From: Clostridia bacterium
GTDB lineage: Bacteria; Bacillota; Clostridia; Christensenellales; Borkfalkiaceae
Assembly (NCBI GenBank): GCA_014804975.1
Contig: JAAUYT010000024.1
Location: forward strand, 1-38,135
Direction of reading: 5' to 3'
Length of the DNA stretch: 38,135 nucleotides
Part shown: piece after piece, positions 17,413 through 25,497 of the stretch
How the letters are laid out: each line of letters starts with the position of its first letter
How positions within the stretch are numbered: the stretch's first letter is position 1
The notes under the pieces: model-generated
Database searches by the model: none
Told to the model about the DNA's origin: nothing
What the model saw: only the letters and a program-made list of their open reading frames with translations
Made by a program: the position numbers and the translations under genes

Positions 17413-18537
17413 ATGATAGTCGGAATCAAAGACGGACTTAAACTCTTCGGGGTCGCGATCGTATGCGCGTGCGCGGTGTTCGTTTGCACCTTCTTTCTCA
17501 ATTACTACATAGACTGCCTCGCGCTCACGGAAATTCCCGCGGAGAGCGTCGAGCTCTATAACGCGCAGCAGCTCTCGGCAAAGCTCACCTGCATCATCAC
17601 GGGCGGCGTACTTGCGGTGATCGCGGTCTTTCTCGTTGCCTTTTATACGGGACTTTTTATCGAGGAACGCAGCAAGACGATCGGCGCGCTCAAAGCGCTC
17701 GGCTATCCGAACGGCAGGATATCGCTCGGCTTTTGGGTGTTCGGGTTGAGCGTGCTTCTCGGCACTGCGCTCGGGCACGGGCTTGGGTACGCACTTGCGC
17801 CCACGATCTATTCGCTTATGAGCGACGGGTTTTTGAAGGTGTCCCTTCACTATCACGCCGAGCTTACGGCGGGGCTCGTGATCGCACCCACCGTGGTCTT
17901 TTCCTTCGTTGCGGTGCTGTGCGCCTATTTAAAACTGCGCGCGCCCGTCATGCAGCTCTTGCGCGGCAAGGCGGAGAAAGCCAAGACGGGAAAAGCGAAG
18001 AGCAACAAACGTTCCTTTCTGTGGGAAACCTTTTTCCGCACGCCTATAACGCATAAGGCGCTCTCCTTCTTCGTCGCACTCGCGGGCTTCTGCTTTGCCG
18101 CCATGATGCAGATGGGCTGGTCCATGAAAACCCTCTCATCCGTATCGATGGGTTTGATCATGCTGATTATCGGACTCGTGCTTGCCGTCACGACCTTTCT
18201 GCTTGCGATGACCTCGCTCACGCGCGGGAATGCCAAAACCGTTTCCTTAATGAAGGCTTACGGTTACAACTTCTGGGAATACGGCAACGCGGTGTTCGGG
18301 GGCTTCCGCCTCTTTGCCTATATCGGCTTTGCGGTGGGGACCGCGTATCAGTACGGGCTTCTTCGGCTCATGGTCGATTTAGTATTCAATAGCGTGGAGA
18401 CCATGCCCGAATACTCCTTTAACGTGGGTTGCTTTTTCGTAACGCTTGTCTGCTTTGTCGTCGTGTACGAGCTTGCGGTGCTCTACTTCAATTACAGGAT
18501 CGGTAAGGAGAACGTAAGAAAATTCGTTTCCGAATGA
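17413..18537 (+). CDS. FtsX-like ABC transporter permease
   Basis: Hydrophobic segments, EERSKTIGALKALGYPNGRISLGFWVFGLSVLLG typical of FtsX/MacB permeases; adjacent to ATPase. Confidence 0.85.
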   Translation: MIVGIKDGLKLFGVAIVCACAVFVCTFFLNYYIDCLALTEIPAESVELYNAQQLSAKLTCIITGGVLAVIAVFLVAFYTGLFIEERSKTIGALKALGYPNGRISLGFWVFGLSVLLGTALGHGLGYALAPTIYSLMSDGFLKVSLHYHAELTAGLVIAPTVVFSFVAVLCAYLKLRAPVMQLLRGKAEKAKTGKAKSNKRSFLWETFFRTPITHKALSFFVALAGFCFAAMMQMGWSMKTLSSVSMGLIMLIIGLVLAVTTFLLAMTSLTRGNAKTVSLMKAYGYNFWEYGNAVFGGFRLFAYIGFAVGTAYQYGLLRLMVDLVFNSVETMPEYSFNVGCFFVTLVCFVVVYELAVLYFNYRIGKENVRKFVSE

Positions 18538-18566
18538 TTGACGGAAAGGCGGTTTCGGGATATAAT
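18538..18566 (+). promoter_or_regulatory. Near-consensus sigma-A promoter just before the DUF4250 gene
   Basis: TTGACG, 17 bp, TATAAT, with the ATG only 6 nt after the -10. Confidence 0.75.
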
Positions 18567-18572
18567 AGAGTC

Positions 18573-18752
18573 ATGTTACCGAACGATCCCTATATGCTGC
18601 TTTCGGCTGTCAATATGAAACTTAGAGATAGTGATTCTTCCCTCGAAGACCTCTGCGCGGACGAGGACGTTTCCGTTGACGAAGTTGTTAAAAAGCTGTC
18701 GAAGATAGGCTATACCTATGACGAAAAACAGCGAAAGTTCATAAGTGTATAG
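18573..18752 (+). CDS. DUF4250-like small protein
   Basis: MLPNDPYMLLSAVNMKLRDSDSSLEDLCADEDVSVDEVVKKLSKIGYTYDEKQRKF; alternative ATG at 18534 overlaps the permease stop. Confidence 0.8.
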   Translation: MLPNDPYMLLSAVNMKLRDSDSSLEDLCADEDVSVDEVVKKLSKIGYTYDEKQRKFISV

Positions 18753-18791
18753 TTATCCACAGTCAAAATGTTGATAAGTGGATAACTTTTT
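18751..18791 (+). promoter_or_regulatory. DnaA-box-like cluster that also forms a terminator-like inverted repeat
   Basis: TTATCCACA (18753-18761), TGTTGATAA (18769-18777), AGTGGATAA (18777-18785); arms AGTTATCCAC/GTGGATAACT followed by T-run. Confidence 0.55.
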
Positions 18792-18807
18792 TGTTGAGGT
18801 TAATAAA

Positions 18808-19011
18808 ATGTCGCAATCCGATTTAATGAAATTCTTTTCGCGCTACGACTCCGAAGTGACGGAAGCGGACTTTACGCCCGAGGAAATCGAGGAATATCTT
18901 GCATACGCGGAGGGCGAAGAAAAACCGCTCTCCCCCGAAGAGTGGAAGCGGAAGTATTTCGATTATTACGACGACGTCAAAGATAAATCACTTAAAAAGC
19001 AGGACTGGTAA
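18808..19011 (+). CDS. Small acidic protein of unknown function
   Basis: MSQSDLMKFFSRYDSEVTEADFTPEEIEEYLAYAEGEEKPLSPEEWKRKYFDYYDDVKDKSLKKQDW; internal ATG preferred because 18778 lies in an inverted-repeat arm. Confidence 0.6.
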   Translation: MSQSDLMKFFSRYDSEVTEADFTPEEIEEYLAYAEGEEKPLSPEEWKRKYFDYYDDVKDKSLKKQDW

Positions 19012-19710
19012 ATGAAGTACCGCCATATCATTTTCGACGCAGACCATACGTTGATCGATTTCAACGAGGACGAAAGAAGAGCTTTCCGCGCAGCGTTCAA
19101 GGGTACGCCGTTAGAGAGCGAAGAAGTTATCGGGGAAATGTGGAAGTTCTCCTACGAGAATTGGGAAGAGCTCGGTTTGAACAAGGTAAACGATCCCGAT
19201 ATCCGCAAGCAGTACCATAAGCTGTACTACGTTCACATTCACGCTTTATTCGAATTCGCAAAGCAGGCGTACGATCACGAACTTGCAGACGATGCGGAAC
19301 GTATTTTTTACGAAACGCTCTGTTCTCCCGCCCACCCGCGCGAGGGTGCTTTCGAAGCGGTGAAGGCGCTTTCCGAAAAGTACGCGGTGAGCATTGCCAC
19401 GAACGGGCTCTCCGAAATGCAGCGCGCCCGCTTAAAGGAATTTGCGCCCTACCTCAACCGACTGTTTATTTCGGAGGAGATGAACACGATCAAACCCTCG
19501 AAAGAGTTTGGAAATATCATGCTGAACGAGCTTAATGCAAAGGCGGAAGAGTGCCTCTTTATCGGCGATTCCCTGACTTCGGATATCGCGCTTGCGAACA
19601 AGCTTAAAATGGACTGTATTTGGTATGACCCCGACGGACGGACGCTGCCCGAAGGTTATTCCCTCGTTAAAAAAATCAGCTCGCTGAGCGAGCTGATACA
19701 AATTCTCTAA
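19012..19710 (+). CDS. HAD hydrolase, YjjG-like nucleotidase family
   Basis: IIFDADHTLIDFNEDE, ATNGLSEMQRARLKEF, KPSKEFGNIML, FIGDSLTSDIALANKLKMDCIWYDPDG. Confidence 0.88.
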   Translation: MKYRHIIFDADHTLIDFNEDERRAFRAAFKGTPLESEEVIGEMWKFSYENWEELGLNKVNDPDIRKQYHKLYYVHIHALFEFAKQAYDHELADDAERIFYETLCSPAHPREGAFEAVKALSEKYAVSIATNGLSEMQRARLKEFAPYLNRLFISEEMNTIKPSKEFGNIMLNELNAKAEECLFIGDSLTSDIALANKLKMDCIWYDPDGRTLPEGYSLVKKISSLSELIQIL

Positions 19711-19916
19711 GAAACGTATTTCGTGGGGCGGAAGGCGAAGAGCCAGTATAAAAGCCACAGTGCGGCAACGCCCGCAAGGGATAAAAGGGAACGGTAGACG
19801 ACGGTATTTCCCGCGCAGAAGAACAACAATATATTAAACCCCGAAAGCGCGAAGACCGAGGCGCATAAGCCGTAAAAAATAAGAAGCCCGCAGCAGATCC
19901 AAGTCGTCAGTTTCAT
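19707..19916 (-). CDS. Small membrane protein, DUF378-like
   Basis: Two TM segments, ...AGNTVVYRSLLSLAGVAALWLLYWLF. Confidence 0.6.
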   Translation of the reverse strand: MKLTTWICCGLLIFYGLCASVFALSGFNILLFFCAGNTVVYRSLLSLAGVAALWLLYWLFAFRPTKYVS

Positions 19917-19948
19917 ACGGGCAGTATGCGCTTAAACGGAAAAATCAT

Positions 19949-20206
19949 TCAAAGAATATTTTCGAGGTGCAGTTTATCAAAGGAAATCTGTTCGATAAAG
20001 TCGTCGGGACGAAACACGACGTGATTGAACTTTGCGTAGTTAAAGATATGCGTCTTTAAGAGAACGGGGGTGGGCACGTCAAGCTCGACGCAGATATCCG
20101 AAAGATAGCTGAAAAAGTCCGAATAGGCGAACTTGTTTTCGTTTTCATATACGAATTGTTTTTCAATGTGGTCGTCTTTCAGAACCTTTGCCCAAATGCG
20201 AAACAT
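19949..20206 (-). CDS. Small conserved protein of unknown function
   Basis: MFRIWAKVLKDDHIEKQFVYENENKFAYSDFFSYLSDICVELDVPTPVLLKTHIFNYAKFNHVVFRPDDF. Confidence 0.65.
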   Translation of the reverse strand: MFRIWAKVLKDDHIEKQFVYENENKFAYSDFFSYLSDICVELDVPTPVLLKTHIFNYAKFNHVVFRPDDFIEQISFDKLHLENIL

Positions 20207-20287
20207 AACGGTATTATATCATATACGGGTAAAAAAATCAATATGTTTGAAAAATAGGGGAAAAATTATAAAAAGCCCTAAGAGGGG

Positions 20288-20316
20288 TTGACAATTATAA
20301 AAAAAAGAGTTATAAT
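20288..20316 (+). promoter_or_regulatory. Consensus promoter for greA-lysS
   Basis: TTGACA, 17 bp, TATAAT. Confidence 0.85.
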
Positions 20317-20333
20317 CCGAATATCGAGCGTTG

Positions 20334-20361
20334 CCGTGATTTCCCGAATGGGAAGTCACGG
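20334..20361 (+). other. Strong hairpin in the greA 5' leader
   Basis: CCGTGATTTCCC-GAAT-GGGAAGTCACGG, 12-bp stem with one G-U. Confidence 0.8.
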
Positions 20362-20406
20362 TCGTCTTTATTAAAAAACGCGTGAAGGCGCGAAAAGAGG
20401 AGCAAT

Positions 20407-20874
20407 ATGGCAGACAAGTTTTTTATGACGAAAGAGGGATTGGACGCCGCGAAGAAGCAGCTTGATTATTTAACGAGGGTGAAGCGTGCGGAAATCGTAG
20501 AGCGCATTCAGGAGGCGCGCAGTCACGGCGACCTTTCCGAGAACGCGGAATACGACGCGGCGCGGAACGAGCAGGCGGCGAACGAAGGAGAAATCGCCGA
20601 GCTCGAATATAAAATTCGTAACGCGGAAATCATCGAGGAGAACGACGATAAATCGCTCGTGCATATCGGCTCCGTCGTAACCGTTTACGACGAGGATATC
20701 GAGGAGGAGACCGTCTATACGATTATGGGTACGACGGAGGCGGACGCGATGCGCGGCATTATCTCCAACGAGTCCCCCGTAGGCGCGGCGCTTCTTCATC
20801 ATAAAAAGGGCGAGACCGTCTCCGTAAAAGCGCCCGACGGAGAATACAAATTAAAGATTTTAAAAATCAGCTAA
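20407..20874 (+). CDS. greA: Transcription elongation factor GreA
   Basis: MTKEGLDAAKKQLDYLTRVKRAEIVERIQEARSHGDLSENAEYDAARNEQAANEGEIAELE; IISNESPVGAALLHHKKGETV. Confidence 0.97.
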   Translation: MADKFFMTKEGLDAAKKQLDYLTRVKRAEIVERIQEARSHGDLSENAEYDAARNEQAANEGEIAELEYKIRNAEIIEENDDKSLVHIGSVVTVYDEDIEEETVYTIMGTTEADAMRGIISNESPVGAALLHHKKGETVSVKAPDGEYKLKILKIS

Positions 20875-20918
20875 GCATTATCCGCCGCTTGTAAAGAGCG
20901 GCTTTACGAGGACTTATT

Positions 20919-22409
20919 ATGGAAGAGAACGAGAATTTAGAGGAAGAGCGTGCGCTCCACGAACAGGCACTCATTCGCCGCGAAAAATTAAAGAAGTTAC
21001 AATCGGAGGGGAACGACCCCTATCACAAGACGAAGTATTCCGTAACTGCGGAGTCTTCTGCTTTGAAGGGGGACTTCGAAAAGTGGGAAGGGAAAACCGT
21101 CTCCATTGCGGGAAGACTCATGTCCCGCCGCGTCATGGGCAAGGCTTCCTTTTCGCATATCGCAGACCGCGAAGGGCAGATTCAGGTCTATATCACCCGC
21201 CAAGACGTGGGCGAGGACGTTTACACCGCCTATAAAAAGGACTTCGATATCGGCGATATCGTGGGGATCGAGGGCTTCGTTTTCAAAACGCAAACGGGGG
21301 AAGTGACCGTTCACGCAACGCACCTCGAAATGCTCTCGAAGGCGCTTTTGCCCCTGCCCGAAAAGCACAACGGGCTCACGAACGTAGACATGAAGTACCG
21401 TCTTCGTCATATCGACCTCATCATGAACGAGGACGTAAGGAAGACCTTCTTCCGCCGCGCGGAAATTATTAAGAGTATTCGTAACTATCTCGATTCGCAC
21501 GGGTTTATCGAGGCGGATACGCCCATTCTTCTCCCGCTCGAAATCGGAGCGGACGCGCGTCCCTTCAAAACGCACCACAACGCGCTCGATCTCGATATGT
21601 ATCTTAGAATCGAGACGGAGCTGTACTTAAAGCGCCTCATCGTGGGCGGCTTTGAAAAGGTCTACGAAATGGGAAGGATCTTCCGCAACGAGGGAATGGA
21701 TTCTTCGCACAACCCCGAGTTTACGACGGTCGAGGTGTATGCGGCGTACGTCGATTATCTGAGCGTTATGGACTTCGTCGAGGATCTGTATAAGACGGTC
21801 GCGCTCGAAACCTTGGGAACGACGAAATTCACCTATCAGGGGCACGAGCTCGACTTCGGCACCTGGAAGCGCATGACCATGACGGAAGCAGTCAAGGAAT
21901 ATTCGGGCGTTGATTTTAGTAAGATTTCCTCCGACGAAGAGGCGCAGAAGATCGCAAAGGAAAAGGGCGTCGAACTCGAAGAGGGCAAAAAGACGAAGGG
22001 GCATATCCTTGCTGCGTTCTTCGACGCGTTCGTCGAGGACAAGCTTATAGACCCCACCTTTATCTACGATTATCCCGTAGAAATATCTCCGCTTGCAAAG
22101 CGCAAGCCCTCCGATCCTTCCATGACGGAGCGCTTCGAATATTTCGTAATGGGTATGGAGCTCGGCAACGCATTCTCCGAACTCAACGATCCGATCGATC
22201 AGAGAAAGCGCATGGAAGAGCAGGCAGAGAAGAAGCGCCAAAAGGGCGCGAACGCGGAAGTGGACGAGGACTTTTTGGACGCGCTCGAACACGGTATGCC
22301 CCCTACGGGCGGGCTCGGCTTCGGCGTCGACCGCCTTATCATGCTTCTTACGGACAGTCCGTCCATTCGCGACGTGTTGCTGTTCCCGACCATGAAGCCG
22401 AAAAAATAA
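20919..22409 (+). CDS. lysS: Lysyl-tRNA synthetase (class II)
   Basis: GRLMSRRVMGKASFSHI, FRNEGMDSSHNPEFTTVEVYAAY, GLGFGVDRLIMLLTDSPSIRDVLLFPTMKP. Confidence 0.97.
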   Translation: MEENENLEEERALHEQALIRREKLKKLQSEGNDPYHKTKYSVTAESSALKGDFEKWEGKTVSIAGRLMSRRVMGKASFSHIADREGQIQVYITRQDVGEDVYTAYKKDFDIGDIVGIEGFVFKTQTGEVTVHATHLEMLSKALLPLPEKHNGLTNVDMKYRLRHIDLIMNEDVRKTFFRRAEIIKSIRNYLDSHGFIEADTPILLPLEIGADARPFKTHHNALDLDMYLRIETELYLKRLIVGGFEKVYEMGRIFRNEGMDSSHNPEFTTVEVYAAYVDYLSVMDFVEDLYKTVALETLGTTKFTYQGHELDFGTWKRMTMTEAVKEYSGVDFSKISSDEEAQKIAKEKGVELEEGKKTKGHILAAFFDAFVEDKLIDPTFIYDYPVEISPLAKRKPSDPSMTERFEYFVMGMELGNAFSELNDPIDQRKRMEEQAEKKRQKGANAEVDEDFLDALEHGMPPTGGLGFGVDRLIMLLTDSPSIRDVLLFPTMKPKK

Positions 22410-22427
22410 AAAGAGGAACAAACGAAA

Positions 22428-23339
22428 ATGGACGCACGGATCACCAAACAACGGCTTGCGAATATGCTTTCCTATGATTGGCTTAAAATCGTCGGAGCGA
22501 TCGCCCTTGCGGCGGTAGCTTTCTGCGTCTTTTTTATGATGATCGCAACGCGCGCCACCGCCGGACAGAAATTTTACGTTTACGCCTACAACGGCTTATC
22601 GGAGGGCGGGGACTTTTCCCGTCTCGGCGACGATCTGAAAGATAAAAACGTATTTTCCTACGATATTCTCGATACGGGGAGCGAGTCGTTTAAGAAGAGT
22701 ACGCTTCACGGCGATTCCACGTTTATAGCACGGCGTTCGGCGGGCGAGGGACGCGTGATGTTCGTAAGCGACGTCCGCACGGAGGACAAGGACGGCAACG
22801 TAAGCTCCACGCTTTTGAGCTTTATCGACGAGGCGGGAACGGAAAAGGAGAATTGCTTGACCTTCCTTAACCCCGAAGACTTCTTGAACGATTGCGAAGC
22901 ATATCTTACAAACTTTTTCGGTGCGGACTTGTCCGAAGAGCTGAATACGGAAAAAGCGCGCGCTTCGTTTATGGCGCGCAACGGAAAGGACAAGCGTTAC
23001 CTTACCAAAGCGAAAAAGGAAGCGGGCGTCTTGAAGGAAAACGAGAGGCTTGGAAAACTCAGAGAGGACTTCCTTTTAGTAAAGGAAGCGGTCAACGACA
23101 AAACGCTTGACTATGTAACCTATACGGGCTTCGCGGAAAATGTATATAAGCTCGGTTTTTCCATGAAGTCGATCAATAAAATTACTTCGCTCGTATATTA
23201 CACCGCCGAAGAAGAGGGCAAAAAAGTTCAAAAAGGGGACGATATCGTGCTCTGTCTTTTCAACAATAGAGACCGCGAAGGCGATTTAAAATACGAAACT
23301 ATCAATTTTCTTGCCTATCTTCTGAGGAATTACCAATAA
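22428..23339 (+). CDS. Single-pass membrane protein of unknown function
   Basis: N-terminal TM KIVGAIALAAVAFCVFFMMIA followed by ~260-aa extracytoplasmic domain; no family recognised. Confidence 0.75.
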   Translation: MDARITKQRLANMLSYDWLKIVGAIALAAVAFCVFFMMIATRATAGQKFYVYAYNGLSEGGDFSRLGDDLKDKNVFSYDILDTGSESFKKSTLHGDSTFIARRSAGEGRVMFVSDVRTEDKDGNVSSTLLSFIDEAGTEKENCLTFLNPEDFLNDCEAYLTNFFGADLSEELNTEKARASFMARNGKDKRYLTKAKKEAGVLKENERLGKLREDFLLVKEAVNDKTLDYVTYTGFAENVYKLGFSMKSINKITSLVYYTAEEEGKKVQKGDDIVLCLFNNRDREGDLKYETINFLAYLLRNYQ

Positions 23340-24577
23340 TGATCCGCGGGAAGATCGCAAAAATGCTCTGCGGGCAGAAGAGGCAAATTTCTTTTCATAC
23401 CCCCGGTCACAAGAAGAGAGGCGCGGATATTACCGAGCTCAGCTATTCCGACAATCTGTTTTCTCCGCACGGCGTCATCAAAGAGGCGCAGGAGGAAATT
23501 GCGGAACGGCTCGGTGCGTACCGCACCTTTTTTTTGACGGACGGAAGCACCGCGGGCGTACACGCCATGCTCTTTGCCCTCAAAGAAAGGGGAGCAAAGC
23601 GCGTTGCGCTCTCGCCCTATTCCCACCCGAGCGTTACGGGCGGGTGTAAGCTATTAGGGCTCGAACCCGTCTTGATTCCCGTTTCACTGAAAGAGGGAAT
23701 TCCCTTACAGCCCGCGCGGGAAGAAGTAGAAAAAACCCTTCAAAATGCGGACGCGCTTTTATTGACTTCGCCCGACTATTACGGCTTTTTCCCCGATCTT
23801 GCCTTTGCAAGGGAGCTGACGGAGAGAGAAAATAAGCCGCTTGTTGTGGACGGCGCGCACGGAAGTCATCTGCATTTTAGTGAAAGTTACGCGGGGCGTT
23901 ACGCCGATATGTGGGTGGACGGTGCGCATAAGTCCCTGCCCGCGCTCACGCAGGGTGCGGCGGTCAGCGCAAAGCGCGAAGAGTGGGCGGGCGCGCTCGA
24001 AGAGGGCGTGCGGCTCTTTCATACCTCGTCGCCCTCCTATCCGATCTTAGCAAGCGTGGAAGAGGCGTTTTTGTATCCGCGAAACCTTGAAATCGAAAGG
24101 GCGGCGGAAGAATTCAAAAGAGAAGTAGGCGCAATCAGGAACGACGATTGGACGAAGGTTTTAATACGCTACGGCAGGAACGCGGGCGCGGTCGAAAAGT
24201 TTTTGGAATCGCGCGGCGTATATCCCGAGTTCAACGACGGAAACTATATTTTATTCTACCTTTCCCCCTGCACGAAGAAGGGAGAGCTCAAACAACTTTC
24301 AAAGCTCTTGAAAAAATGCCCCGCGCCCGAAGCGGGGGAAGAGGAAGCGCATACCGCGGAAGTCATGAATGAGCAGGACGGCGCCTTCGAATATATACCT
24401 TTGAAAGAGGCGGTCGGAAGAATCTGCGCCGCGGACGCGGGGATATTCCCACCCTCGTTGCCCATTATACGAAAAGGTGAGAGGATCAATGAAAGTGCCG
24501 TTCGGCACCTTGAAAACGCGGTGCATACTTTCGGTTTGAAAGAGGGAAAGATCGCGGTCTATACGGAAAAAGAATGA
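23339..24577 (+). CDS. Orn/Lys/Arg decarboxylase-type fold-I PLP enzyme (SpeA/YaaO-like)
   Basis: ISFHTPGHKKRGADITELSYSDNLFSPHGVIKEAQEEIAERLGAYRTFFLTDGSTAGVHAMLFAL; VDGAHGSHLHFS; VDGAHKSLPALTQGAAV (PLP Lys). Confidence 0.92.
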   Translation: MIRGKIAKMLCGQKRQISFHTPGHKKRGADITELSYSDNLFSPHGVIKEAQEEIAERLGAYRTFFLTDGSTAGVHAMLFALKERGAKRVALSPYSHPSVTGGCKLLGLEPVLIPVSLKEGIPLQPAREEVEKTLQNADALLLTSPDYYGFFPDLAFARELTERENKPLVVDGAHGSHLHFSESYAGRYADMWVDGAHKSLPALTQGAAVSAKREEWAGALEEGVRLFHTSSPSYPILASVEEAFLYPRNLEIERAAEEFKREVGAIRNDDWTKVLIRYGRNAGAVEKFLESRGVYPEFNDGNYILFYLSPCTKKGELKQLSKLLKKCPAPEAGEEEAHTAEVMNEQDGAFEYIPLKEAVGRICAADAGIFPPSLPIIRKGERINESAVRHLENAVHTFGLKEGKIAVYTEKE

Positions 24578-25497
24578 TCGAGTTATTGCATTCCACAAAC
24601 GCATATCTTGCCATGAAGCGGGACGTATCTCCCGCTACGCTGATCGTGTTTCCCGACGCGAAGTATCTGCGTACGCTCTTAAAGGAGTGCGCGAAGGCGT
24701 TCTTCGGCGAGAAGGATAAGAGGCGCTCATCACTCATCGACGAGGAGACCTTTTCCGACTGTCTGATCCTGCCCAAGGCGGGAGCAAAGCTCACCGTCGA
24801 GGACGCGTCGCGTATCGTGGACGAAAGTCTTCTCCACCCCGTGGAGGAGGAGAATAAGCTCTTCGTTTTGGACGCGTTCGATACGGCTTCCGTGCTCGTG
24901 CAGAATAAGCTTTTAAAAATTTTGGAGGAACCACCCGCAGGGGTTTACTTCCTCTTAGGTGCGTCGAGCGAGGGGGCGGTCCTGCCCACGGTGCTCTCCC
25001 GCATGAGAAAGCTGACGGTGCCTCCCTTTTCGGAGGAGGCGGTGCTTTCGGCTCTCAACCGCAACCACGCGGGGGAAGGGGAGCTTGCGCGTGCGGCGGC
25101 GGCTTCGGGCGGGGTGTATTCTCTTGCGGAAGAGCTGCTTTTCGGCGGGGACAATTTCCGCATTGCGGAAAAGCTCTTCGAGGGAACGGACTTGGAAACG
25201 CTCTGCCGCGAGGCGGAAAAGATCAAGGATAGGGGGGCGCTCTTTGCGGCGCTTATGCTTACGGCGCGGGACTTACTGTTTTACCGCACGGGACAGGAGC
25301 GGTTCGCTTCGTTAAAGGGTGAAAATTTAAAAAAACTTGCAAGCGGCTATCCCGAGGGTGCGCTTCTTGCGGCGGCGCGGTTTATTCAGGACGCACGGCG
25401 GGAAGTCGATTTCAACGCTTCCCTGCGCCAAGCCCTGTATCATTTGGGGCTTAAAATTCAAGAGGAGAAAACGAAATGGCAAAAGTTGTCGCAGTAA
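24574..25497 (+). CDS. holB: DNA polymerase III delta' subunit-like, no Walker A
   Basis: KLFVLDAFDTASVLVQNKLLKILEEPPAGVYFLLGASSEGAVLPTVLSRMRKLTV; position before ricT. Confidence 0.85.
   Translation: MIELLHSTNAYLAMKRDVSPATLIVFPDAKYLRTLLKECAKAFFGEKDKRRSSLIDEETFSDCLILPKAGAKLTVEDASRIVDESLLHPVEEENKLFVLDAFDTASVLVQNKLLKILEEPPAGVYFLLGASSEGAVLPTVLSRMRKLTVPPFSEEAVLSALNRNHAGEGELARAAAASGGVYSLAEELLFGGDNFRIAEKLFEGTDLETLCREAEKIKDRGALFAALMLTARDLLFYRTGQERFASLKGENLKKLASGYPEGALLAAARFIQDARREVDFNASLRQALYHLGLKIQEEKTKWQKLSQ

Noticed and set aside
16509-17501. 330-aa minus-strand ORF antisense to the TetR/ATPase genes
   Set aside because: Shadow of well-supported genes on the + strand; no domain signals
16722-18537. 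ABC cassette considered as a bacteriocin or antiphage system
   Set aside because: No precursor peptide, immunity gene or defence domain; ordinary TetR-regulated MacB-like exporter
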